Source of the DNA: a virus
Virus record (IMG/VR): IMGVR_UViG_3300010233_000020
Span: 33,460 to 54,450 of that record
Strand: one strand, 5' to 3'
Length of the DNA stretch: 20,991 nucleotides
In this document: in pieces, positions 1-6,286 of the stretch
Position numbering within the stretch: the stretch's first letter is position 1
Layout of the letters: each line of letters begins with the position of its first letter
Program-made: the position numbers and the translations under genes
Notes under the pieces: model-generated
What the model was told of the DNA's origin: nothing
The model's database searches: none
The model's input: the letters and a program-made list of their open reading frames with translations, nothing else

Positions 1-62
1 ATGACGCAAACGGAATTACGCTTCACAAACTCAAGACATGGCCGGAAGAGATTGTGATTTGA
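1..62 (+). CDS. 3' end of an unknown gene (partial)
   Basis: The reading frame at position 3 runs to a TGA ending at 62 and gives a plausible protein tail (DANGITLHKLKTWPEEIVI). The start lies left of the window. A competing frame from the ATG at position 1 ends at 57 with a less protein-like sequence. No function can be assigned from 19 residues. Downstream, 63-116 is a short leader with an AGGAG at about 103-107. Confidence 0.45.
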   Translation, partial: DANGITLHKLKTWPEEIVI

Positions 63-116
63 CTTTCCCCGTTCATGTGCAAGAGTTGAGTAATCGCTCG
101 GACAGGAGAACAAACG

Positions 117-320
117 ATGATGTATGGTGAGAGAATCCCTGAAACCCGGACGATGGGGAATAACAACTCCCCTCATCAGTATGGGTACTTCTCAGGGGGA
201 TCGCATCGGGGATTCGGGGTCCTGGGTCCAAGACGGGAACGACACAACAGGATTGCGAAGCAACGAGCGAACAAGCAGCGTCGGAAACTGAACAAGGAAC
301 TCATCAGGGAATCAGCATGA
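117..320 (+). CDS. small basic hypothetical protein
   Basis: A 67-residue protein I do not recognise. It begins with two ATG codons (117 and 120), preceded by AGGAG at a normal distance. The N-terminal half is Gly/Asn/Ser-rich; the C-terminal half, from about residue 38, is very rich in Arg and Lys (GPRRERHNRIAKQR onward), which suggests nucleic-acid or ribosome binding, but this is inference from charge only. Its stop overlaps the next start (ATGA at 317), so the two are probably translationally coupled. Confidence 0.7.
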   Translation: MMYGERIPETRTMGNNNSPHQYGYFSGGSHRGFGVLGPRRERHNRIAKQRANKQRRKLNKELIRESA

Positions 321-595
321 AAGTGGTAGACACAAAAACCCTGAAACGAATGCTCTCCCATGCGAGAGCAAGGGGATTTAATCGTCAGATGCACTCTGCA
401 ACGGAACGAATGCTTGACCCCGATGGAAAGCATGTCCTGACAAACGCATTCGATCATGGAGATGGACTGAATATCCGTTGCGGGACTGTCCTCTGCAAGA
501 TGCTGGAACAGACAGGACCATTCGTAATGGTCCTCGATTTCACCTACGACGACTTCCTTGCTATCCCTGAATTCGTCGAACAGGAGACAGCATGA
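317..595 (+). CDS. hypothetical protein
   Basis: A 92-residue soluble protein with no motif I recognise. The N-terminus is basic (KTLKRMLSHARARGFNR); the C-terminus is acidic and hydrophobic (VLDFTYDDFLAIPEF). It starts in an ATGA overlap with the upstream gene and ends in an ATGA overlap with the downstream gene (592), so it sits in the middle of a coupled early operon. No membrane segment or signal peptide is visible. Confidence 0.7.
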   Translation: MKVVDTKTLKRMLSHARARGFNRQMHSATERMLDPDGKHVLTNAFDHGDGLNIRCGTVLCKMLEQTGPFVMVLDFTYDDFLAIPEFVEQETA

Positions 596-921
596 GCAAA
601 CAGGAGGAGATGAAAACGGAGAAGCTCGCCCATGAGCTATACATCGAAAAGGTCAATCGTCTCACCTATCGCATCTGGTGGAACAGGAAGCATGTCGATA
701 CGATCCGGGGATTCCGGGACAAGGTTCTGCGGAGAGCGTGGAGTATCGTCATCAATCATTTCGTAAATCAGGAAAGCGTACACAAGCTCTATCTCGAAGT
801 ATTCCGGGAGCGATGCAAACACGATATCTCGTATCGCTGGCAACTGCTGGAGGTGCTGGACAAACTCGGGTACGAAGGGACAGCGAAACTCCTGATGAAA
901 GGAAACGACAATGGGACTTGA
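592..921 (+). CDS. hypothetical protein
   Basis: A 109-residue, charged, probably all-helical protein (EKLAHELYIEKVNRLTYR near the start; VHKLYLEVFRERCKHDISYR in the middle). I do not recognise a family. It is coupled to the preceding gene by an ATGA overlap, and its last 11 bases overlap the next gene at 911, which supports real translation of both. Confidence 0.7.
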   Translation: MSKQEEMKTEKLAHELYIEKVNRLTYRIWWNRKHVDTIRGFRDKVLRRAWSIVINHFVNQESVHKLYLEVFRERCKHDISYRWQLLEVLDKLGYEGTAKLLMKGNDNGT

Positions 922-1276
922 TTTGATTCTCGTTCCGATCCGTTATGATCGGATAAATTGGTGGCTGGCAACGAACCGTCTCGACACGGACAGAGACTAC
1001 AATCTGTACGAACAGATTGCGGAACACGGACGAACAACGCCAATCAAACGTCTCCCTGCTCCCCGTCCTCTCCCTGAGAAAACCCATTTCGAGTGGTATG
1101 AGGATGAAGGATTGAAGATACGAAAGGATGACCCTTACGGTTCTCCCCTGACAATGCTGACAGCGGGAGAACTAGCACAAGCAGATACATCACAATCATC
1201 AGCATGGAACAAAGCAGTATGGGAGATGATTCGCAATCTTCCTCCTGATACTCCCATCGTTCTCTGGTGGCACTAA
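911..1276 (+). CDS. hypothetical protein
   Basis: A 121-residue protein of unknown function. Its start lies inside the end of the previous gene, after the purine-rich 'ggaaacgaca'. Visible features are a Trp-containing start (RYDRINWWLATNRLDTDRD), a proline-rich centre (RLPAPRPLPEKTHFEWYEDEG) and a hydrophobic tail (DTPIVLWWH). There are no Cys clusters, membrane segments or nucleotide-binding motifs. Confidence 0.65.
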   Translation: MGLDLILVPIRYDRINWWLATNRLDTDRDYNLYEQIAEHGRTTPIKRLPAPRPLPEKTHFEWYEDEGLKIRKDDPYGSPLTMLTAGELAQADTSQSSAWNKAVWEMIRNLPPDTPIVLWWH

Positions 1277-1291
1277 GGGGTAACAACAACC

Positions 1292-1801
1292 ATGAGCGTG
1301 ACAGAGGAAGCAAAACAACGACTGCGAATAATCGCTGAGAGGAAGCGATTGGAGAATCCTAAACCAAAGGATATCGAGCTATCCTTTTGGGCGATGATGT
1401 TCGACAAGGCACAAGAGGACGGAGTTAAATTCGATCCTGCACTTCCCGTTGATGACCACAAGCAGGAAGTATGCTTCCTCCGCTACGTTCCGAAGGATAT
1501 CATCGCCTTTCTCATGACGATCTGTCCTCATGCGAGAGCAGAGGTTTATACTCGTCCTGTCAATGGAGTCAGCACAAGGGAAGTGATCCTCTTCCCCGCA
1601 CGGATCATTGAGAAGGTACTGGAGATGCTCAAACTCGACTACCAAAAATATTCCTCACTCGCATACTCAAGAGACATGATTCAGAAAGCAAGGATCAGAC
1701 GACGATGGACTACAATCTATCGGTACAAAACTATCCTCACAACAGAGCAGGTTGAGGAAATCAGGAAAACATACAAGGACGATTTGGACAAATACTGCTA
1801 A
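1292..1801 (+). CDS. hypothetical protein with C-terminal helix-turn-helix-like tail
   Basis: A 169-residue protein. The N-terminus is a charged helix (EEAKQRLRIIAERKRLENPKP). The C-terminus is strongly basic (KARIRRRWTTIYRYK), followed by a short helix-turn-helix-like stretch (LTTEQVEEIRKTYKDDL). A similar 'W/T-x-A/T-E-Q-I/V-E-E' tail occurs in the gene at 3566, so the two may share a small DNA-binding element; this is inference from pattern only. Its stop TAA shares one base with the next ATG (TAATG at 1799-1803). Confidence 0.7.
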   Translation: MSVTEEAKQRLRIIAERKRLENPKPKDIELSFWAMMFDKAQEDGVKFDPALPVDDHKQEVCFLRYVPKDIIAFLMTICPHARAEVYTRPVNGVSTREVILFPARIIEKVLEMLKLDYQKYSSLAYSRDMIQKARIRRRWTTIYRYKTILTTEQVEEIRKTYKDDLDKYC

Positions 1802-2211
1802 TGGATAACAACACACTACACGGAATGCTTCTCGGAGTATCGGAAGGGGATGAGCTATCTTGTCTCGCTCTTTCCGATTACCTAGAAGACCACGGAGAGC
1901 AAATGCTCAATCTCAAAGTCGGGGAACAGTATCTTTTCGAGACTGCACGCTGGTACTATCTGGGAAGAATCAGTGAAGTCAGTGCAATGGGATTCAAAAT
2001 CGAAAATGCAGTTCTCCTCCACTGGATCGGAGATATGCCCACACTACTCGAATCTGGTGACTACTCAACAGAGGATGAGGTTTCTCCCATCCCCGATGGA
2101 GCAACGTTCTCTTTTCTCATGTTGATTGGTCCCCCAATTCCATTCCGTCATGAAATCGACAGAAAGAGAACACACGAACCTCAGGAAAAGAAAAGGAGGA
2201 ATCGCAAATGA
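1801..2211 (+). CDS. hypothetical protein with 'LSDYLEDHGE' motif
   Basis: A 136-residue protein. Residues about 19-34 read DELSCLALSDYLEDHG, which resembles the signature of small repeat-companion domains (consensus like 'LADWLEERGD') that I associate with planctomycetes and their phages. The same idea recurs in the genes at 13849 and 14256. The tail is very basic (DRKRTHEPQEKKRRNRK). An AAGGAGG at 2193-2199 inside its 3' end serves the next gene, whose ATG overlaps its TGA. Confidence 0.65.
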   Translation: MDNNTLHGMLLGVSEGDELSCLALSDYLEDHGEQMLNLKVGEQYLFETARWYYLGRISEVSAMGFKIENAVLLHWIGDMPTLLESGDYSTEDEVSPIPDGATFSFLMLIGPPIPFRHEIDRKRTHEPQEKKRRNRK

Positions 2212-2489
2212 TTGGATCATTGTTGGCTATCGAACTGGAAGACGATTATTGGTACGAAGCAAGAGCAAGAGCAAGAGCAGGAGCAGGAGCAAGAGCAAGA
2301 GCAGGAGCAGGAGCAAGAGCAGGAGCAGGAGCAGAAGCAGGAGCAAGAGCAGGAGCAAGAGCAGGAGCAGGAGCAAGAGCAAGAGCAGGAGCAGGAGCAA
2401 GAGCAAGAGCAGGAGCAAGAGCAGGAGCAGGAGCAAGAGCAGGAGCAAGAGCAAGAGCAAGAGCAAGAGCAGGAGCAATCGAAGAATGA
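2208..2489 (+). CDS. Ala-Arg/Ala-Gly dipeptide-repeat protein
   Basis: A 93-residue protein. A unique 17-residue N-terminus (MIGSLLAIELEDDYWYE) is followed by about 36 dipeptide steps of Ala-Arg or Ala-Gly (one Ala-Glu), ending AIEE. By my count about 18 steps are Arg, all AGA codons, and 17 are Gly. I chose this frame because of the AAGGAGG at 2193-2199 and the ATGA overlap with the upstream gene. The other frames of the array are also open (Glu-Gln, or Ser-Arg/Ser-Lys). The product would be extremely basic and disordered; nucleic-acid binding is a guess. The AGA load fits the tRNA-Arg(UCU) encoded at 5069. Confidence 0.6.
   Translation: MIGSLLAIELEDDYWYEARARARAGAGARARAGAGARAGAGAEAGARAGARAGAGARARAGAGARARAGARAGAGARAGARARARARAGAIEE
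2259..2477. repeat. hexamer array (GCA-RGA)n, about 36 units
   Basis: A 219-bp tandem array of GCAAGA and GCAGGA hexamers, with one GCAGAA, inside the gene at 2208. The only variation is essentially A/G at the fourth base of the unit. No stop codon arises in any forward frame (Ala-Arg/Gly, Glu-Gln, Ser-Arg/Lys), and the reverse frames give Leu runs or Ser-Cys runs. Such arrays expand and contract by slippage, so copy number may differ between isolates or assemblies. Confidence 0.9.
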
Positions 2490-2759
2490 ACACAACGAAA
2501 TGGATCAAAAAATCCGACAAGTACGCTGAGTTGAGGTCCTTTCTGGATTCGTTTTCAACTCGAAAGGTATGATAGTTGGGGAAATGAAGCAACAGAATGG
2601 AAACTGTTCGCTACTCCCGACCTCTGTACTCCAATCACAACATTCGATGCTACTCTGTCGATGAATGACGCTATCCGCTGTGCAACGGTCTGGATCAAAC
2701 AGGAAATGGGGGAATGGATGGAGAAGCTAATTCCCCCTCTGATGGAGAAAACGACATGA
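2486..2759 (+). pseudogene. small hypothetical gene with apparent +1 frameshift
   Basis: ATG 2486 lies in an ATGA overlap with the repeat gene and opens a 28-residue frame (MNTTKWIKKSDKYAELR...) that stops at 2572. The next frame, from 2535 to 2759, is a convincing protein with no start codon near its beginning (FWIRFQLERYDSWGNEATEW onward, ending PPLMEKTT), and its TGA forms an ATGA overlap with the next gene at 2756. Joining the two by a +1 shift at about 2535-2545 gives one coherent protein of about 90 residues. This may be a real mutation, an assembly error next to the hexamer array, or programmed frameshifting. Confidence 0.55.
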
Positions 2760-2971
2760 GCGGAGGATTTTTCTATTATCATGCAGGACACCTCGCTATC
2801 GACGCTTCCCGTCCTTGGCAAGTCTGCTCTCTGCTCGGATGTGTTCTTGCGAAGCTGGACAGCGAAGCGAAAGCAATTGCTGCTGTCGATGCACTGACGG
2901 AGGACAAGCAGAAGGGTATCCTTCCCTGCAACCTCTCAACATGGGACAGGAAATCCGTACTGGAGAATTAG
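2756..2971 (+). CDS. hypothetical protein
   Basis: A 71-residue protein starting in an ATGA overlap with the preceding broken gene. The sequence is compact and soluble (SGGFFYYHAGHLAIDASRPW; then CSLLGCVLAKLDSEAKAIAA), with a final DRKSVLEN. There is no recognisable family. Its intact coupling to the stop of the frameshifted gene upstream argues that the second half of that gene is, or recently was, translated. Confidence 0.65.
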   Translation: MSGGFFYYHAGHLAIDASRPWQVCSLLGCVLAKLDSEAKAIAAVDALTEDKQKGILPCNLSTWDRKSVLEN

Positions 2972-2973
2972 CA

Positions 2974-3183
2974 ATGACGGAACAAGAGCTAGGTATGATT
3001 CTGGAACAACATGACAGAATGGTTCATTACCTTGAGCAAATCAAAAAATATGTTCTTACATTCAAACACAGAGACCAAACCAATTTCATCATTGAGCAGA
3101 TTGACAGGTGCGTTGACGCTGCATTCTCCACTCCTGAAAAGGATCATACAGACTTCACTGGTGTTGTGAGGAAGCTACCATGA
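2974..3183 (+). CDS. small helical hypothetical protein
   Basis: A 69-residue protein that looks mostly helical (TEQELGMILEQHDRMVHYL; then IKKYVLTFKHRDQTNFIIEQ), with no motif I recognise. It starts two bases after the stop of the previous gene and ends in an ATGA overlap with the gene at 3180. A longer reading of this frame from 2815 exists, but its extra N-terminus is a Cys-rich shadow of the gene at 2756. Confidence 0.65.
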   Translation: MTEQELGMILEQHDRMVHYLEQIKKYVLTFKHRDQTNFIIEQIDRCVDAAFSTPEKDHTDFTGVVRKLP

Positions 3184-3569
3184 AATACGCTGAAATCATC
3201 CTGGGGAAGACATACAATGTTCTCCTCTCAGGAAAGATCAGAAGTGTGAAACTTATCGGGGAGCATCACGCGGGGGGATTCTTCGGAGTGAACCTCACGA
3301 CAGGGAGGGAAGTCCGTATCCCCTCCGCCAAGATGATCCTGAAGGAATGTCCAGAACCCAAAACACTCCCATTCGGACACACGGATACAGTAGAGGTTAC
3401 GCTTGTGAGGGGAGATGACTTCACCCGTATCCTCTGTCGCTGTCCATCCGATGATAGCTGCCCTCTGGAGGAATTCGAGAAGGTCGGATCAACGCTGACG
3501 CTAGGGGAATGGACACGACAGGAGGGGTGGGAGATTCTTTCGTATCGTCCTGTGGAGGTAATCCGATGA
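3180..3569 (+). CDS. hypothetical protein, probable small beta-barrel
   Basis: A 129-residue protein. Residues 1-55 look like a small beta-barrel (KTYNVLLSGKIRSVKLIGEH; GGFFGVNLTTGREVRIPSAK), a pattern common in phage proteins that bind nucleic acid or protein, without any clear family. The second half is a separate beta-rich segment with Cys residues (RILCRCPSDDSCPLEEFEK). It is coupled by ATGA overlaps to both neighbours (starts 3180 and 3566). Confidence 0.65.
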   Translation: MKYAEIILGKTYNVLLSGKIRSVKLIGEHHAGGFFGVNLTTGREVRIPSAKMILKECPEPKTLPFGHTDTVEVTLVRGDDFTRILCRCPSDDSCPLEEFEKVGSTLTLGEWTRQEGWEILSYRPVEVIR

Positions 3570-3826
3570 GCGAGCTTCAAGGTGCAATTGATACAGGAAC
3601 ACTTGAGGAAATCTCAACCATCCTCACTCGATTAAAAGACCTTCCTAATTTCGCTTCAATCATCCTGACAGATTTTGAGGAAGATTATGCAGAAGCGAGA
3701 CGAGCAGAAATCGCAGCAAGATTGAAAAGGATCAAAGCAAGAGCAACAGCGGAACGAGTATTGAAGAAATGCAAACAGACGTGGACAGCAGAACAAATCG
3801 AGGAAGCAACGGGATACAAACTATGA
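3566..3826 (+). CDS. hypothetical protein, basic C-terminal tail
   Basis: An 86-residue protein. The N-terminal half is acidic and helical (ISTILTRLKDLPNFASIIL; DFEEDYAEARRAEIAARL); the C-terminal half is basic (KRIKARATAERVLKKCKQ) and ends WTAEQIEEATGYKL, a short helix-turn-helix-like tail resembling the end of the gene at 1292. DNA binding is possible but unproven. ATGA overlaps link it to both neighbours. Confidence 0.65.
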   Translation: MSELQGAIDTGTLEEISTILTRLKDLPNFASIILTDFEEDYAEARRAEIAARLKRIKARATAERVLKKCKQTWTAEQIEEATGYKL

Positions 3827-4167
3827 AACGCACTATCAAACTATCGACCTGGATCGAACTCCTCAAGTACACAAAGGGGAAGGATTGTTTGTGGGGATGG
3901 TGGTTCTGCAAGACAAATCGTCCAGACATGACTCTGTATCCGACAAGAGAAGAAGCAATGAATGCTGCTACTCCTGTTCTTAAAACAAGAATGGAACAAC
4001 GATACGCTTCTATCGAATGTGAAGATGAGGTTGAAATCGAACAGGATGACCCTCCTCTCATCGAATATGGATTGAAAAGAGTGAAGTTGCTGCAACGGGG
4101 AGAGAAGCGACGGAGAGCAGGAGGACACGGATACTCAGGAGGAGATGGATTTGTAAGACTGGACTAA
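3823..4167 (+). CDS. hypothetical protein
   Basis: A 114-residue protein. It has a Trp-rich N-terminal module (STWIELLKYTKGKDCLWGWW), an acidic linker (ECEDEVEIEQDDPPLIEYG), and a basic, Gly-rich tail (LQRGEKRRRAGGHGYSGGDG). The style of the N-terminal part (a short 'W-I-x-L/x-Y' strand pair followed by an EEA-type helix) recalls the small protein at 4664, so both may be small alpha/beta domains. It is the last gene of this operon; a 264-bp non-coding gap follows. Confidence 0.65.
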   Translation: MKRTIKLSTWIELLKYTKGKDCLWGWWFCKTNRPDMTLYPTREEAMNAATPVLKTRMEQRYASIECEDEVEIEQDDPPLIEYGLKRVKLLQRGEKRRRAGGHGYSGGDGFVRLD

Positions 4168-4254
4168 TCGCTCTAGGACTGTCGATCCTCCCTCAGACGC
4201 ATTCCGTATCAGTTTTCCCCTCTTTCGAGCTTTTAGACGCTGTTCTGTCAATCT

Positions 4255-4283
4255 GGAGAGGGATAACAACATTTCCCCTCTCC
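4255..4283 (+). terminator. hairpin in the 4168-4431 gap, possible terminator
   Basis: GGAGAGGG at 4255-4262 pairs with CCCTCTCC at 4276-4283 around a 13-base loop. There is no long T-run after it, so it is a weak candidate for an intrinsic terminator, but its place between the end of one operon and the promoter at 4362 fits. The rest of 4168-4361 shows no gene; an imperfect inverted repeat (ATTTTCGA with TCGAGAAAAT, about 4326-4347) just upstream of the promoter could be a protein-binding site. Confidence 0.4.
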
Positions 4284-4361
4284 GTTCAATCACTTCCCTT
4301 GACTCCCATACTGAACAACTGTATAAATTTTCGAGCAATCGAGAAAATCTCGGATTCGGGT

Positions 4362-4398
4362 TTGACAAACAGGAAACAGGGAGTATATTTCCTGTGTA
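4362..4398 (+). promoter_or_regulatory. sigma-70-type promoter with shared start-site motif (site A)
   Basis: TTGACA at 4362-4367, a 16-base spacer and TATATT at 4384-4389. The spacer ends ACAGGGAG and the -10 is followed at once by TCCTGTGTA, the same arrangement as at 5158, 9395 and 16187. It should drive the gene at 4432 and those that follow, through the tRNA. Confidence 0.8.
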
Positions 4399-4431
4399 GA
4401 GAAGAACGAAACGACTAGACAGGAGACTCAG

Positions 4432-4659
4432 ATGCGAAGCCGCTACAGACTCATGCCGAAGAAGAAGCCTCAGAGCTTCAACGCTTCCTGTCTGCAAGTC
4501 AGGAGAGCATACGAGAATCATTTCGGAATCCTGATTGGTTCGATGAGCTATCAGGAAGCCGGGAACATTCTTGTCAAGGAAATGGGACTGGAAGCTGCTC
4601 AGACGTTCATCCTGTCTCAGAGCAACGATCCGAACACAGTCGAAACACTCAGGGGTTAA
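4432..4659 (+). CDS. hypothetical protein
   Basis: A 75-residue, basic protein (MRSRYRLMPKKKPQSFNASC...), first gene after promoter A, with AGGAG at 4421-4425. The second half is helical (YQEAGNILVKEMGLEAAQTF). No family is recognised. As the promoter-proximal gene of its unit it may be expressed at a high level early, but that is inference. Confidence 0.7.
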   Translation: MRSRYRLMPKKKPQSFNASCLQVRRAYENHFGILIGSMSYQEAGNILVKEMGLEAAQTFILSQSNDPNTVETLRG

Positions 4660-4663
4660 TCCG

Positions 4664-4858
4664 ATGTACGAGCTTTTCCTTCGTCCCTCTGATGCGAAGC
4701 GAACCCGGAAAGAGAACTGGATTCACTACGGGGACTTCTCATCCGAAATCGCTGCTGCCATGTTCGCTCGGAACAAGATGGGACGATCCGACAAGAATTT
4801 CTACGTCAAGTACGTTGACAAGCCCAAGACAACGGGCGTTCTGGAGCTGGATAGCTAA
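4664..4858 (+). CDS. small hypothetical protein
   Basis: A 64-residue protein starting four bases after the previous stop, just after GGGGTTAATCCG. It reads as a compact alpha/beta domain: strand (YELFLRPSD), strand (WIHYGDFSS), helix (EIAAAMFARNKM), strand (NFYVKYVDKP). That layout suggests a very small single-domain binding protein. The function is unknown. Confidence 0.7.
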   Translation: MYELFLRPSDAKRTRKENWIHYGDFSSEIAAAMFARNKMGRSDKNFYVKYVDKPKTTGVLELDS

Positions 4859-4870
4859 GGAGTCTTTTCG

Positions 4871-5062
4871 ATGCTCAATGAATTCAAAACCCTACAAGCA
4901 GGTGCGGAAACTGTCCTTCTGGAAGTGGGGGAAGTCCTCTTCGATTTCCAGCGAGGGGAGAAGCAGGAATGTCTGATAACACTCGCTCAGACAATCCGCG
5001 ACCTGGAAACGCTCCTGCAACAGACAAAACGTCTTCACTCAGTTATCGAAGGAATGGAATGA
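4871..5062 (+). CDS. small coiled-coil hypothetical protein
   Basis: A 63-residue helical protein with a good ribosome-binding site (TAAGGAG just before the start). It has heptad-like spacing of Leu and Val (LQAGAETVLLEVGEVLFDF; LITLAQTIRDLETLLQQTKR) and would form a helical hairpin or coiled coil. The tRNA begins six bases after its stop, so the tRNA is probably processed from the same transcript. Confidence 0.7.
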   Translation: MLNEFKTLQAGAETVLLEVGEVLFDFQRGEKQECLITLAQTIRDLETLLQQTKRLHSVIEGME

Positions 5063-5068
5063 CTACTT

Positions 5069-5143
5069 GACTCCGTAGCGCAGTCTGGATAGAGCAATCG
5101 GCCTCTACCCGATAGGTCGTAGGTTCAAATCCTACCGGAGTTA
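5069..5143 (+). tRNA. tRNA-Arg(UCU)
   Basis: A full cloverleaf can be folded: acceptor GACTCCG/CGGAGTT (first pair G-U), D arm GCGC/GAGC (one G-A mismatch), anticodon stem ATCGG/CCGAT with loop CCTCTAC, five-base variable loop, and T arm GTAGG/CCTAC with loop TTCAAAT; discriminator A, no encoded CCA. The anticodon UCU reads AGA and AGG, both used heavily here. Oddly, position 33 is C and not the near-universal U. It lies between two small genes, just before promoter C. Confidence 0.88.
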
Positions 5144-5157
5144 TTCGGATTTTGCAG

Positions 5158-5180
5158 ACAGAGACTATAATCCCTGTGTA
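5158..5180 (+). promoter_or_regulatory. promoter with shared start-site motif (site C)
   Basis: ACAGAGAC, then a consensus TATAAT at 5166-5171, then CCCTGTGTA; this matches sites A, B and D. The -35 is poor (TTCGGA at 5144-5149 with a 16-base spacer is the best). The 12-mer CCTGTGTACAGG at 5173-5184 is nearly palindromic, and its exact reverse complement lies in the spacer of site B, so it may be an operator. It precedes the gene at 5197. Confidence 0.65.
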
Positions 5181-5196
5181 CAGGAGAAAGGGAACC

Positions 5197-5394
5197 ATGC
5201 TGGACTGGAAACGAAACGACGCTGTAGTAGGAGGATTGTTAGCATATGCTCCTGATGCAACATGCTACACGATCTACACAGACAACAGCAACGAAAGCAA
5301 GTTGAGAGTCAACGGAGTGCAAGTAGTCTGGTTCTCGACAGTCGAGAAATGCAAGGAACAAGCGGAAAAGCTGGAAAGGAAGAAACAGAAATGA
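5197..5394 (+). CDS. small hypothetical protein
   Basis: A 65-residue protein. I prefer ATG 5197, with AGGAGAAAGGG just upstream, over an in-frame TTG at 5152 that would lie inside the promoter. It has a beta-rich body (CYTIYTDNSNESKLRVNGVQ) and a Lys/Glu-rich C-terminal helix (EKCKEQAEKLERKKQK). No family is recognised. It ends in an ATGA overlap with the next gene. Confidence 0.7.
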   Translation: MLDWKRNDAVVGGLLAYAPDATCYTIYTDNSNESKLRVNGVQVVWFSTVEKCKEQAEKLERKKQK

Positions 5395-5597
5395 GCCCGC
5401 TCGAAAAGACGATGAGCGATTTATTCGAGAATCATCCCCTCTCGGATATCCTCCTCATACTTGCTCGCAGAGTACGGGATGAATCCGGGATCGCTTACGG
5501 AGAGAAGAGACCAGAGGACGGTCGCAAGTGGGGAATGATTGCGGGGGAAATCACTCGCGTTGCAAACGATATCGAAACTCCTCTGATGAAGGGATGA
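5391..5597 (+). CDS. hypothetical protein
   Basis: A 68-residue protein of unknown function, coupled to the upstream gene by an ATGA overlap. It looks helical throughout (EKTMSDLFENHPLSDILLIL; MIAGEITRVANDIETPLM) with a charged middle (RRVRDESGIAYGEKRPEDGR). No catalytic or binding motif is visible. Confidence 0.7.
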   Translation: MSPLEKTMSDLFENHPLSDILLILARRVRDESGIAYGEKRPEDGRKWGMIAGEITRVANDIETPLMKG

Positions 5598-5600
5598 ACA

Positions 5601-5828
5601 ATGAAAACGGAACTGACGGAAACAGAGAAGGAACTCCGTAGGAAGATGACAAAAGAGGAGAAAGAGAAACAACTCAAGGGATTGGAAGAGGAGGCAGTTG
5701 GCATTATTGAATTTGCTAAAGGTCTATCTCATCCATACAGGAAACAGCGAACATTGCAAAGGGCAATCGAAGCTCTGGAAGACGCTATCATGGTCGCAAC
5801 AGAACTCAACAACGGGGAATACTCATGA
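5601..5828 (+). CDS. small charged coiled-coil protein
   Basis: A 75-residue protein, starting three bases after the previous stop. The N-terminal half is nearly all Glu and Lys with spaced Leu (a charged helix, residues about 3-33); the second half is a helical pair (IEFAKGLSHPYRKQRTLQRA; then IEALEDAIMVATELNNG). It is a probable coiled coil, so perhaps an adaptor or an inhibitor of a host protein; no direct evidence. It ends in an ATGA overlap with the gene at 5825. Confidence 0.7.
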   Translation: MKTELTETEKELRRKMTKEEKEKQLKGLEEEAVGIIEFAKGLSHPYRKQRTLQRAIEALEDAIMVATELNNGEYS

Positions 5829-6166
5829 AAGTCCGCTGTCATACAAACCTTGATCTTCCCCATACAGAGAAATGGCCGGACGATCTTCCCGCTGTCCCGC
5901 GTGTCGGGGATCGAATCTGCTCTGGATACATCTGGCACACGAACGGCGACAGGATCGGCTTTCAACTGGAACTGGAAGTATGTGGGGTCCGGTGGGTTCC
6001 GAATCAGGCGGGATATGAGGAAACAGGAGCAATGACCCGTTTTATCAAACAGGAGTGGATTCCCGAAATCGAGCTACACATTATCTCTGCTCGCAAGTGG
6101 AGCATCACAGATTTCTACAAGTGGTACGCTCCTCTTGTCGGGATGACTGTCGGAAACTTCATCTGA
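5825..6166 (+). CDS. hypothetical beta-rich protein
   Basis: A 113-residue protein, beta-rich in the first half (RVGDRICSGYIWHTNGDRIG; then FQLELEVCGVRWVP), with a Trp-containing C-terminal helix (ITDFYKWYAPLVGMTVG). No family is recognised. It is translationally coupled to the coiled-coil gene upstream and followed after 12 bases by a tiny membrane peptide. Confidence 0.65.
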   Translation: MKVRCHTNLDLPHTEKWPDDLPAVPRVGDRICSGYIWHTNGDRIGFQLELEVCGVRWVPNQAGYEETGAMTRFIKQEWIPEIELHIISARKWSITDFYKWYAPLVGMTVGNFI

Positions 6167-6178
6167 AAGGAATAAGCA

Positions 6179-6265
6179 ATGGACGTATTCTGGTGGGTAT
6201 TCATGATTCTCACATTCATCTTGCTTGCAAAAGTAATCATGGTGTGGGATAGCAAACAAAACTGA
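6179..6265 (+). CDS. 28-residue single-pass membrane peptide
   Basis: A very short gene with AAGGAAT before its ATG. The product begins MDVFWWVFMILTFILLAKV and ends in polar residues (WDSKQN), giving one clear hydrophobic segment of about 20 residues with a short polar tail. Phages often make such peptides to act on the host inner membrane or as part of lysis control, but nothing here says which. Size and ribosome-binding site make it plausible, not certain. Confidence 0.55.
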   Translation: MDVFWWVFMILTFILLAKVIMVWDSKQN

Positions 6266-6286
6266 CAAGAAAGGACAAGCAGCCTA

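Noticed and set aside
59-96. Promoter with TTGACT at 59-64 and a TCATGTGCA resembling the shared motif
   Set aside because: No -10 hexamer at a proper distance from TTGACT, and the TCATGTGCA lacks the TATANT before it.
2259-2477. CRISPR array
   Set aside because: The repeat is a plain hexamer tandem array with no spacers; no cas gene is near.
2126-2572. Long frame encoding a Ser-Arg/Ser-Lys (RS-like) protein
   Set aside because: Its start has no good ribosome-binding site and its N-terminus is a shadow of the gene at 1801; the frame at 2208 has the ribosome-binding site and stop/start coupling. Kept only as a possible slippage product.
2217-2592. Minus-strand frames giving Leu runs and Ser-Cys runs
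   Set aside because: They come only from the complement of the hexamer array; no promoter or ribosome-binding site, and all neighbours are on the + strand.
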